Assembly (NCBI GenBank): GCA_013398055.1 | Contig: VZRS01014182.1 | Span: 310,807-374,806 of the forward strand | Direction: 5' to 3' | DNA from: Ifrita kowaldi | Taxonomy: Eukaryota; Chordata; Aves; Passeriformes; Cinclosomatidae | Length of the DNA: 64,000 nt | Part shown: one piece after another, positions 11,001 through 21,429 of the stretch | Layout: every line of letters begins with the position of its first letter | How positions within the stretch are numbered: the first letter of the stretch is position 1 | Notes under the pieces: generated by a model | What the model was told of the DNA's origin: nothing | The model's input: only the letters and a program-made list of their open reading frames with translations | The model's database searches: none | Translations under genes and position numbers: made by a program

Positions 11001-13840
11001 ATCATTCCTCGGAGTCTGGACTCTCTTTTGCTTTCCTTGGCTTTCATGAAAGAGGATTTAGTTCATTAGCTCTGTCTGGAATTTATTGCTTAAATGGCTG
11101 AAAGTAGTTTGTCTAGAAGTTACATAGAGCTTTATACAGGGAAGTGGAGCCCACCCTTTCTGGGCAGCACCATGGAAAGGCTGCATGTAGTGGGGAGGGA
11201 CCACGATGTGGCCAGTTTCCTGGAAGGCTGGATTTCCTGTGCACACTGCTCCTCTGGGAATATGGGATATGCAGTGTGGAGTACCTGCACACACCTCAGC
11301 ACTGGCTAAGATTAGGCTGTGGTTAGGAATGACAATTTATGCAGCCTGCTTTTTGAGTGCCCTTTTTCTTGGAAGCTGCTCAGACTTAGGAGATGGTAAC
11401 CTTGTTTTTGGCCTCATTCTCTCTGGGTGAGGAAGGTGAGTGCTGTAGCCTAATTCCACCACACAGCATGGAAAGAACATGTCCTGCTGTCCTGATCTTG
11501 TCTGCTCCTGGGGAGGGTATTGCTTTTGATGTAAGATAAAGCAAATTGTCTTGGCTGTTTGTGCATGGGGATCATTGTGTACCCACGGAGGGTGTTGTTG
11601 GTGAAGGCCCCTACTCCTTGGTGAAGGATTCATGTCATCTTTTTTGTTTGTGTCAACTGCAGTTTAGTTAAGCAAAATTCCTTGAAGGCTATCTCTCTGT
11701 ATCAAATAGCTTTTTTCTGCAACTCTTTAGGTACTCAATTGAATGTGAAGATGAGACTGTTTTACCAACATAATAGTCACATATTAGTCTGCACATAGAG
11801 CAGTATGCAGTGTTAAGTAGAAATTTTGATTTGCTCTCACTTTTGTAGGACTTTGCTGCATTTATTCCTGAATACTAATTAAGATTCTGTGTGTTTCACA
11901 GAATGCTTGCTTATTCTTTCTGAGTAAGGACAGTTTTTGCTGTCTTAATATTTCCTTTGGATTATATGAGCTTTATTTCTTAGATAAGAAGTACCTTCCT
12001 TTGCAGGAGTTTTTGCAATTGTTTATGTGAAAAGTTCTGTGGGGCCTTCTGGTGGCATATTCTTAGTACTTGATGTGGTAACAAATATGGATACCTTTGG
12101 CATCAACTATGTTCTTGTTACGACACCTTTTCAAACAGCAACCAGTGACGCAAAAGGGACATAAAATCTACCAGCACTGAGAACTTAATAGGGGGCATTA
12201 CGGCTGCACTGTCCGGATTCCTTCTGATGAATGGTAACAGGTCATGTATTTGAGCTGAGGCTACAACATGTGCAGCATGTCAAGTTGTAAGAGCAAAGAA
12301 CGGATTGCTAGTCTTAAATCTCATGGGTGTTTGCATCATAGCAGCAGCACCCAACAACCAAGGGTAAGGAAGGTATGGAAATAGCTCAAAACTATCCTAG
12401 TAACCTCCTAGCTATGCCTTCTACCATAACTTTTTCGGAGGTTGAAAATACTGGTGCATATGGTAAATTTGTTAATTTTTTGAAACTGCTGAGTAGGAGG
12501 ACTTTGTTTTGTACAGAAAGGTTTGTACTCAGTTACAAAACTGATGCCTAAGTCTCACTGTTTGGAGGGTACCCAACCTTCTAATCACCAAGCCTCCTAA
12601 TGCCCTCATTGTAGATGTTCTACCACTGAGAATTTTGGAGTAATTTGCTCAGCTTCTTTTATTGTGGCTTTTTTTTTTTTTTAAATCTGTGCAACAAAGC
12701 ACAGAGAAAATGAGTCCAGAAATAAATGTAATGTTGACTTCACTCAGTGATCAGACTACAGAGACATATTTGTTTAAATTCCGTTTTGTAATTGGTTCTT
12801 GTGTGGGCCACAGATCTTTCTCTCTGTAGTTACTGTAGCTAGGTTCAGATGATACAATAAGTACTTGTTAACTTCTTACTGGTCTTGTCATCTAAGATTG
12901 ATTTTTTTTTTTTTTTACTCTTTGAAAGGAAGATAAGAAGAGGGGGGGAAAAAGGTGTGATTTTTCATCATATACTGTGAGTATAATAGTGGAAATTTAA
13001 ATGCTGTGTTCAGAAAATGGTGTTGTCCTTGGTGTTTTATAAAAGAAATTAGTGACAATCTCTTCACCTTTTTAAGTTTATTATTTCTGAGTGATCTGTC
13101 AAGTTTGAACCTGGGATTTGTGTGTATTTTCATTGCTATGGATATTTCTTGTGCACAAGCAGAATAACCCAAGTGAATTCTAGCATATAGAAATTACTAA
13201 AAGTATTTAAAGCCAGTTTTCATGTTGGTGTAACTGACAGGTTTCTTAAACTTGCTAGTCATGGAGGAAGAGTTCTACATTCCAGTGTAAGGATGAATTC
13301 AGCTGGTAGGGCTTTAGTAATTACTGAAGCTAATGTTCAGGGACAATTTCTGCTAGAAATTTTCTCTAGATATGAATTTCACAGTAGCATTAATGCTGCT
13401 TTTACAGTACAGTTTTGTCTATGGTTTGCTATGTGTTCTGGTGTATTTTTGATATTGTTAGAACATTTTTTGTGATAAGTCATCAAAAAGCCCCTTGTAA
13501 GAGTAAATGAGATGTGCTTTTGTATGTATGAATAAAATTGATATGGATACACTTAAAACCTTTTTGATTTTGACATTGTAGTAGCAAGAATGCTGTTTTA
13601 CCAAATTACTGAATTTCAGTTGTTAGCTAAATCTGAGGCTAGGAGACAGAAGCAGTCAGTATAAATCACTACTAGACATACCACTCAGGAGGGATCTGTA
13701 TTCCAGGCTTAATATATGCTACGTTTTAGTTGGAACAGATGGTTTGACAGGCTCTTGTCCAGTTCTTTACTTGTTTATCCCTTTGCTCATGCTCTCACTT
13801 GCTCCCTTTCTCAAAGTTATTACTTAGGCTAATAAGACAC
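8001..13840. other. Intron 1 segment, nothing recognised
   Basis: Ordinary AT-rich intronic DNA with homopolymer T and A runs. Open frames are under 100 codons and have no recognisable domain. No CR1, LTR or RNA gene was seen. Confidence 0.55.
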
Positions 13841-14608
13841 TTACTGCAATCCTCTCAAAAACTGAGAGCCCAGCAAATTGGTAGTCTCGCTCCATGTAAT
13901 TGTGTTTCCTGAGGCTGGGCTCGCTCCGTGTGAAATTGAGGAACATGCACGTATTCTAGCAAATACTGAAATTTTATCCAAGGATATATTCAGATGGGTT
14001 AGACTTAGACAAACTAATATGCTCTGAAAGCAATGTGGTGGTAGTTTTGAGCAACTGTTGCATGAGTACACCTTTCTGTGATTCTTGCAACCAAGAAATT
14101 GTAAATTATGTCTTATTACTGCTGTATTGTAGTATAATTGTAGATCACACCAAGTAAGGCATGCAGCATATGAGGACATTTGCCTAACAAATGTTTTGTC
14201 AGTGCCCAACAATATATTTTTCTTCATTGATCTTGACAGCCATAAAATGCAAACTAGAATGCAGCTGTAAGGCAGTGGAGCCATCCATAAGCTGGTCAGC
14301 CTCTGATGCTGCTGGATGGGTGGAGACATTCCAAGCTCCTTTACTTTCCTATATGCATTCCTGAAATGGCAGTCAATGGAAAGCGTGGCATAAGAATAGC
14401 AGCATTCCTCAGCTGTTTCCTTTCTAGTGATTTCAAGTCTGTAAGATAGAACAAGAAGGCAAAAGATGATCACGGTACTTGGGGGGGAGGGCAGAGCATT
14501 GTTGATTCTTTCTTCTTTTTTTTTTTTNTTTTTTTTAAATGCATTGTTTTGACAAGACCTGGTACCCAGCTCTTGTGTTTCAGTTGTTGAGCACGCTGAA
14601 TCAGCCAC
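13841..14608 (-). other. 255-codon antisense open frame, probably not a gene
   Basis: This is the longest uninterrupted frame outside the CpG island. Its predicted product is rich in Cys, Ser, Leu and Tyr, has no recognisable domain, and includes a lysine run encoded by the complement of a poly-T tract that contains an N. A good acceptor-like site (pyrimidine tract plus CAG, near 14443) occurs inside it. Composition argues against a real protein. Its length alone is unusual for 40% GC DNA, so it is recorded with low confidence. Confidence 0.12.
14516..14536. repeat. Poly-T tract containing a single N
   Basis: A run of about 20 T is interrupted by one N at 14528. The uncertain base marks a homopolymer whose length the assembly did not resolve. 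No LINE or SINE sequence was recognised beside it that would make it a retrotransposon tail. Confidence 0.9.
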
Positions 14609-15120
14609 TGTGCTTATTGCTTATCCTGGAAACTCTGAATCTTTGCGGGCTCATTCACAAAACCAGAGCAATGTGATGAAGTCTTTGAACAAGACTGTTT
14701 CCTGTTTATGCCTGAGCAGTGTTAGCACTTACCCCACTACCAATATATTTGTTAGGCTAATGGCTTCTAAAGGTCTGTTATACAGAGTGAGGTGTGGAGT
14801 TGGCTTTAAGAGGATGAAACCCTTGAGAATCTTGACCAGTAAATGTAGCCTCATTTTGGGCCTACACACAGAAGTATGTTTATCTTCAAGATGGCAAATA
14901 ATTAGTTCCTATACTACTGTAGTTTCTGAATACTTAAATTTGGTCAATAACTAGCACATAACCATCGATTTTGGTACTAAATTATCTGGTAAGCTATGGC
15001 TGTTAGAAATGGTTCTAGCCCTAAAACATTCAAAAGGGCCAAGTCTCACTGATATATTTTTTTATTTTTAGTTCAGTCTGAAATACTCTTTGATTGATTT
15101 TCCCATGTTATGATTGTAGT

Positions 15121-15280
15121 TCAGGGTCTTGAGTTACGACTACGAAAGCTTGCTTTGATGTGATCAGTTAGCAAGCCAGTGGTCCTTACTATACAAGTTT
15201 TAGTTCTGAGGTGATTATTTAGTTTTGGAGTTTCTGTTTCACCACCCTGATTGTGAAGCTGGAAGAGTAACTGGAGTCTT
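15121..15280 (-). other. Candidate antisense terminal exon (unproven)
   Basis: On the minus strand an acceptor-like TATATTTAG precedes an open frame of about 52 codons ending in TGA at 15121-15123. An AATAAA polyadenylation signal (+ strand TTTATT, 15061-15066) follows about 55 nt later. The frame phase agrees with the 44-nt segment at 15538-15581. The product is polar and unrecognised. The evidence is splice-site and phase agreement only, chosen by eye. Confidence 0.2.
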
Positions 15281-15365
15281 CTAAATATATACTTCTTGAG
15301 TATTTGAGGTTTCTTGTACGTCAGGGAATTACTTGCAAATGTTGGATTTGTGTTGTGGATCATAC

Positions 15366-15406
15366 ATCCATCCATACATACATATATATATATATGTATA
15401 TATATG
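15366..15406. repeat. CATA/TA dinucleotide microsatellite
   Basis: A compound run of CCAT, CATA and alternating TA units, interrupted once by TG. It is a simple sequence repeat in intron 1. Confidence 0.9.
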
Positions 15407-15537
15407 AAAATTTTTTTTCAGTATCCTGGGATTTTCTTTTTTTTTTGTTCCTTCACAGGAGGACTGAGATGAATGTTAACATGAAACCTGTTTGTTAGTA
15501 GTTCTAACGAATCTCCAAACTTCTAGGATGAACTTAC

Positions 15538-15581
15538 CTTACTAGTTTTCTTAAAGTTTCACACTTGAAGCAAGTATCTGT
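15538..15581 (-). other. Candidate antisense 44-nt exon (unproven)
   Basis: The minus strand has a good acceptor (TTATTTTGCCTTAG) and a near-consensus donor (AAG|GTAAGT) exactly 44 nt apart. Only one of three frames is open through the segment. It exits in a phase compatible with the segment at 15121-15280. Its entry phase does not match the upstream candidate at 16548-16693, so a further exon would be needed, or the chain is wrong. Confidence 0.18.
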
Positions 15582-16547
15582 CTAAGGCAAAATAACAATA
15601 TCTTCATCTAGTAACCAAGGTGAGCACAGCTGACAAGCACGTACACTGTATGTGTGTGGTCAGTGCTGCCTTCTAAAACAGTTAACTTCGATGAAGCTTT
15701 CACTGAGGAGCTGCATTCCTCTGTCAAATCTGGGATCCTTGTGGGCCCCTTTTGAAACTGGAATACTATTTCAAACCTACGGCTTTGGAACTTTCAGCCT
15801 ACAAATATCCCGAAATTTGCTTTAGTGTTCTTGACTGAAAACGTACACTTCTGTTACTGTAGTGGAAAAGTTGTTATTTTAAGGCTGCAAAGCATGTTGT
15901 CCCAAGCTTTAACAAAAGTGTTGTTGCTTGCAATGTGTTTGCAAATAGAGGCAATTATACTTGAATAAGTAGGCTTAATTAAGCGAATAATCTTAATGAA
16001 ATAAATTGTTTTTCCAAAAACGTGCCTTTCCATCCCAGAGATGAAACCTTCTGAAACTACTTGCATTATTTCCTCAATCAGTATGAATTATGACTACTAT
16101 TCCTGTATTCTATAAAATATAAGTAACCCTGCTTATTGTTGTTGCAGCATCAAGTTGTTATTTTTGTATTTACTTATGAAAAGTCAGTGCTCTTAAACTT
16201 GTTTTGCTAATCTGTTATTTGGCAGTATTTTAAACATGGTGCTTTAGGTGCTGAACCTGCTGAAAATTTGGGCAAAATGAATTACCTGAAGTTTTATCCA
16301 AAATGAAGAGTGAAAATTAGGGTGCCAACATTGTGTCTGCAGGCCAAATGTGGACTCCTGATAAATAATCTCATTTCTATCAAATCAGGTGAAACAATGT
16401 CTTTAGAAAGCTTGCCAAACTTGACAATTTGCTACCACTTTTATTTTATTCAACTACTGTAGCAAATTGATTATTTTAGGTTCTATTGTTTTTTAGGAAA
16501 AGCCTGCACTTTATCTCCTCAGTAGAAAATAAAAGTTTAATGCTTAC

Positions 16548-16693
16548 CTGTGAAGGAAGAATTTTTGTGCAATGTCAGTTTCTTGGTCTCTGAGTATAGC
16601 CGAGCAAAGGGTGTGAGTTGTGCTAGCACTTGGACTGTCAGTGGGTTTTTGTTTATGAACCTCTCTGGACATGGCTTTCTGGTCACTCATTTT
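16548..16693 (-). other. Candidate antisense exon, 146 nt (unproven)
   Basis: A minus-strand frame of 48 codons plus 2 nt (KMSDQKAMSREVHKQKPTDS at its start) ends at a consensus-like donor CAG|GTAAGC. The acceptor (AAGAAAGTAG) is weak and purine-rich, which lowers confidence. Entry phase 0 matches the exit of the candidate at 18005-18117. No domain is recognised. Confidence 0.2.
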
Positions 16694-18004
16694 CTACTTT
16701 CTTGCAGACAGCCTAGCCAAATGCTTGGCACTTGTCTCTCTATAGCTATGCTTGTATGTGTGTAATAGTGGTAGTGAATGCTAATGCTTGTATGTCACAG
16801 TGCTTATCGGGTATTTGTACACTTAGGAAGAGAAACAGCTTTCCTCCATCTCTGCAGAGGAGTAACTTAAGAGGTCTAGTGGCTCTTGTACTTAACACTT
16901 CTTATAGACTTATAAAATATTGAAGGCAGTCTTTTGGGTTGGTCTATCAAACATGACTCCAAAGAAAACTCATGAAGTTACTGTAGAAACAAGTTTTACC
17001 TATAGCTCTACGTAAATACAGCAGTGGTGATTTAAAAACTACCATTTTTAAGGAAAATAGGGAACAACTTGGTGTGAATGACAGAAGATACATTATATAT
17101 TTTGTAAAGTGTTTTTGTATTAACTGTATAATCAGTTACCCATGTGGGATCTGGGGATGGGAGAGCTCTTTCTCAGTTGTTTTCTCAGCAAGCGAAGAGG
17201 TTGCTGTACCCTGTAATAGTAAAAAAACGTATCGATTGTAATTATAGCAAATAGCATTTGCAAGCTCAAGTAGCTGTTAAGATGTGACTGCTGCAGATTA
17301 GAATTTTTTGCTGCAAGGAGCCTAACCTTGTGAGAATCGCTGTACCTGTGAACAAAGTGTCATAGCTCTCTGGAGCCTAAGCATTAGTAGGTTCTGTGGC
17401 ACAAGGAACATGGAAACAGAAGTTTTTCTGGATGTGTATGCAACAGTTCCCAAGGGGAGATCAACAGCTTCAGTTTGACTTACAAAAATTTTACAAAAGC
17501 CAGGGAAGGCTACTAAAATAAAATGTGTGATTAATAAGAAGCTGTTGCTGTAATTAATGGTTTGGCATCCTTTGTTAGAGTAAGACACCTGCCATGTCAG
17601 GTGCATATGCTGGATTAAAACATGAAACCAAGAAAGCTCTGTCATAGAAAAGCTTGCATGATAGTAGTCCTATTAAAAATACTTTTCCTTTTAAGTTTGT
17701 TTTAGGATTTTTTGTTGGTTTTCTTGTATGGTTTTTGTTTTGTTTTTTCCAGAACACAGCGTATAAATAGAAGTATCAGTAAGAGCTGAAGGCATGCTAA
17801 CTATGGGGATTCAAATAAAAGACCAAATAGCACTTAAAAGTAACTTTCTATTAAGAAACATTGTCATCAGAACCATAGCTTCTTCAGTGACATCATTTAT
17901 CAGCTACACAGAGATGTGACTAAAGTGTTTGCTTGAAGAGCTGATGCGTAATTTCCCTTTTTTGGGAGATCCTCCAAGGGCTTTGTATATCAACAGCTGC
18001 TTAC

Positions 18005-18117
18005 CTGCACATATTGTAACAAGTACTTTGTCTTTTCAAGACAAACTCTCATGATGGCATTTGAAAGGCTTTGTTCTTTAATTTCTTCTAGGATTTTGAG
18101 CCCTTTTAATTTCTTCT
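18005..18117 (-). other. Candidate antisense exon, 113 nt (unproven)
   Basis: A minus-strand segment lies between acceptor ATAATTACAG and a strong donor CAG|GTAAGC. One frame is open through all 37 codons and reads as an amphipathic, helix-like stretch (LKILEEIKEQSLSNAIMRV). It needs two bases to complete the entering codon, exactly what the segment at 18879-19268 supplies, and exits in phase 0. No homologue is recognised. Confidence 0.25.
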
Positions 18118-18699
18118 CTGTAATTATCTAATTTTTATTTATATTGCCAAGCTAAATGACTTAAATATGGGAGAATTTTCTGGGTGGTTTTTTTCCTGTT
18201 CATTTTGCTTTGTCATGTTTCACTGCTGATAATGTATTTGATAACATGCTTTGCATTCTGTTGATACTTGGAGGGTGCTTATGCAGAATTTAAACAATTA
18301 ACAGCCTAAGTCAACTGATTTGGACTGCTTCATTGCAGCTTAAACTGTAAATATTACTTGGGTTTTAAACTTCAGGTCAGAACCTTCAGTTTTGAAAACA
18401 AAAATGGTTTAAAATCTGGCTTCAGCTGTTCTGCAGTTGAGCTCATGATAGGCTGTAAAGCTGAGGAGCGTCACTTAACTAGGAGTGATATCACTAACTT
18501 TTTGAATACACTTCTGTACTTATCTTTTGGTAGCTGTCTGTGATTCATGAGACCTGTATTACACCATACAGTTGCGTAAGTTTCTCTTTTTAAGAAGTTC
18601 TGAGACCTAGATGAAGGTGGGCATATGGAAACACAGGGCAAAAAATAATCCGATCCTAAAGACAGAACAGTGACAGAGGTAGGAGTTTTTTTAATCCAG

Positions 18700-19278
18700 C
18701 TAAATTGCCCCCATTTGTCTTCTTCTGTCTTCCTCTCTCCTTGCTCTACTTGTATTACAGAAACTGGATTTTCGGCAGTCAAATCCATCTGCCTCATAGC
18801 TTTTAATAAATAAGTGACATTGGTTGGTTATTGGTGCTTTTAGAGTTATAAAAGCAGTCTCCAAATTCAAGTCTTCACCTGTAGAGAGCTTAACACTGTG
18901 CTGGTGTTTGTAAAAACCCAGCATGTGCCCTACATTGGTTTCTTTCTCCAAGAAAGGTCTGATGAGGGTTGGTTCCTTCAGTACTATCTGCAACCATTGA
19001 GACACATGATGTTTACATTTCTGCTTTTCCTCCTCCTCTTTAGGATACCTAAGATGTCTCTCCATCTCCCCAAACCCATGCATGAGTGCTCTATAAATTT
19101 CTCTCTGGAATGTTTTAACTTTGCTTAATGCAAGGAATTGCAGAATATAAGGAATTGTTCCTGTAAAGCCAAATATGTAAACGAAAGATTTCCATATACT
19201 TTGGCTTTTGTCAGTCTCAGAGTGTAGATTGGGAAATGCTTCTAGCACTTCCAGTGACTCTTGATTCACTGAGAACAT
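18700..19278 (-). other. 192-codon antisense open frame; candidate exon 18879-19268
   Basis: A long minus-strand frame lies inside intron 1 and stops about 45 bp from the 3' end of a CR1 copy. Composition is balanced, with charged clusters (EMERHLRYPKEEEEKQKCK) and several Trp/Phe residues, more protein-like than neighbouring chance frames. No domain is recognised and it is not CR1 coding sequence. Within it, an acceptor-like AATGTTCTCAG (before 19268) and a donor ACAG|GTGAAG (after 18879) would define a 390-nt exon entering and leaving in the same phase. It could be an exon of an antisense gene, a relic, or chance. Confidence 0.25.
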
Positions 19279-19323
19279 TATGACTCCGTTAAAGTATTTA
19301 CCTTCTTAATCCCGATTATTTTT

Positions 19324-20038
19324 CATAGAATGTTAAGGGTTGGAAGGGACCTTAAAGACCGTCTAATCCCAACCAAACCCCTGCCATGGGCAGTGACAGC
19401 TCCCGCTAGACCAGTTTGGTCAAGGACATATCCAAACTGGCTTTGGACACTGTTAGGGCTGGGTCATCCACAATCTCCCTGGGCAACCTGTTCCAGTGTC
19501 TCACCAGCCTCACAGTAAAGAATTATCTAGTCTAAATTTGCCCTCTTCCTGTTTGTACCCATTGCTCCTGGTCCTGTCACTACAGTTCCTGACAAAAAGT
19601 CCTTCTCCAGCTTCCCGGTAGGCCCCCTTCAGGTACTGGAAGATTACTATGAGGTCTCCATGCAGCCTTCTCTTCTCTGGGTTGAACAGCCCTGGTTTCT
19701 CTCAGCCTGGCTCTGCAGAGGAGGTGCTTCAGTCCTCAACTTCATGGCCCTCCTCTGGGCTTTTCTAACACTTTCATGCCCTTATTTTGGGAGCATCTGA
19801 GCTGTACACAGCACTCCATGTGGGGTCTCACAAGAGCAGTGTAGAGGGGGAGAATCTCCTCCCTCGGCCTGCTGACCACACTCCTTTTGATGCCGCTGAG
19901 GATATGGTTGGCCTTCTGGGCTGTGATTGTGTGCTGACAACTCATGTTGAGTTTTTCATCAAGCATCACCCCCAATTCCTTCTCCACGGTGCTGCTCTCA
20001 ATCATCTCTCTGCCCAACCTGTAGGTGTGTCAGGGTGA
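19324..20038 (-). mobile_element. CR1 LINE fragment (3' end plus ORF2 C-terminus)
   Basis: The reverse complement of a CR1 3' end starts with catagaatgttaagggttgg, then tgccatgggcagtgacagct, and continues about 700 bp to gcccaacctgtaggtgtg. The far part carries remnants of the ORF2 C-terminal region on the minus strand (IESSTVEKELGVMLDEKLNM; EEILPLYTALVRPHMECCVQ). It is 5'-truncated. A second CR1 copy in the same orientation follows about 275 bp later. Confidence 0.95.
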
Positions 20039-20312
20039 AGTCCAGTTTTAGTAATGCTCTGGCTTTAAAGGTTGCATGTAAGAATCTTTCTTAAAATCTT
20101 AGGTTAAGATGCAGATAGTACATCCAGTTTAGGCACAGTGTGGTGCTGGGGGATTCTGCAATTTTCTTGCTTTCTAAATGTAGGACTTAAAATTCTAGAC
20201 AATTGCAGTGGCTTTGAGTTTTTTTACCCGAAACACTGTATTCCTACAAAGCAATACTGTTGCCAGTTTAGCAGAGAATGAGGAATGGAGGGGAGTTCTT
20301 CCTAATACATCA

Positions 20313-21429
20313 TCACAGAATCCACTAGGTTGGAAAAGGCCTTTAAGATACAGTCCAACCAATGACCTTAAACCACCTTGTCAACTAGACCATGGCACTA
20401 AGTACCACATCCAGTCTTTCCTTAACACTTCTGGGGACAGTGACTTTACTAGCACCCTGGGCAGCCCATTCCAATGCCCTGTGGCCCTTTCTGTGAGGAA
20501 TTTCTTCTTAATGTCCAACCTAAACTTCCACTGATGCAGCTTAAGTCTATGTCCTTTTGTCCTATTGCTGGTTTCCTGGGAGAAGAGACCAACCCTCACC
20601 TGGCTACAGCCTCCTTTCAGGTGGTTGTAGAGAGTGATGGGGTCTCTCCTGAGGCTTTTCTCCAGGCTAAACATCCCTGGCTCCTTCAGCTGCTCCTCTT
20701 AGGACTTGTGTTCCAGGCCCTTCATCAGCCTTGTTGCCCTTCTCTGGACATGTTCCAGCATCTCAATGTCCTTCCTAAATTGAGGGTCCCAGCACTGGAC
20801 ACAGCACTCAAGGTGCAGCCTCACCAGTGCTGAGTACAGGGGAAGAATCACTTCCCTGGTACTGCTGGCCACAGAATTTCGGATACAGGCCAGGATGCCA
20901 TTGGCCTTCTTGGCCACATGGGCACAGCTGGCTGTCAGCTGGTGTCAGTCAGTATCCCCAAGTCCCTTTTTGCCTGGCTGGTGTCCTGCTACTCTGTCCC
21001 CAGCCTGTAGTGCTGCATGAGGTTGTTGTGGCCCAAGTGCAGGACCCAGCACTTGGTCTTGTTAAACCTCATATCATTGGATTCAGCCCGTATATCCAGC
21101 CTGTCCAAGTCCTTCTGCAGAGCCCTCCTGCCCTCCAGCAGATTGACACTCACACACAACTTGGTGTCATCTGTGAATTTCCTAATGGTAGACTCAATCC
21201 CCTCATGCAGATCATCGATAAAGACATTAAACAGGACAGGGCCCAACGCTGATCCTTGGGGGACCCCACCAGGGACTGTCCACCAACCGGGTGTGGCACC
21301 ATTCACCACTCCTTGGGCCCAGCCATCCAGCCAGTTCTTCACCCAGCAAAGGGTGCACTTGTCCAAGCCATGGGCTGCCAGCTTTTCCAGGAGTGTGCTA
21401 TGGGGGACAGTGTCAAAGGCTGATGAGTA
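20313..21429 (-). mobile_element. CR1 LINE fragment with reverse-transcriptase core
   Basis: Begins with the CR1 3' end (atcacagaatccactaggtt) and extends about 1.1 kb into ORF2. The minus strand encodes the RT segment VPQGSALGPVLFNVFIDDL followed by FTDDTKL, where the catalytic FADD box has Ala replaced by Thr. The frame is interrupted between RT and the C-terminal part (KKANGILACIRNSVASSTRE). It breaks off at the gacagtgtcaaaggc phrase. The copy is dead and 5'-truncated, and belongs to a different subfamily from the neighbour at 19324. Confidence 0.95.
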
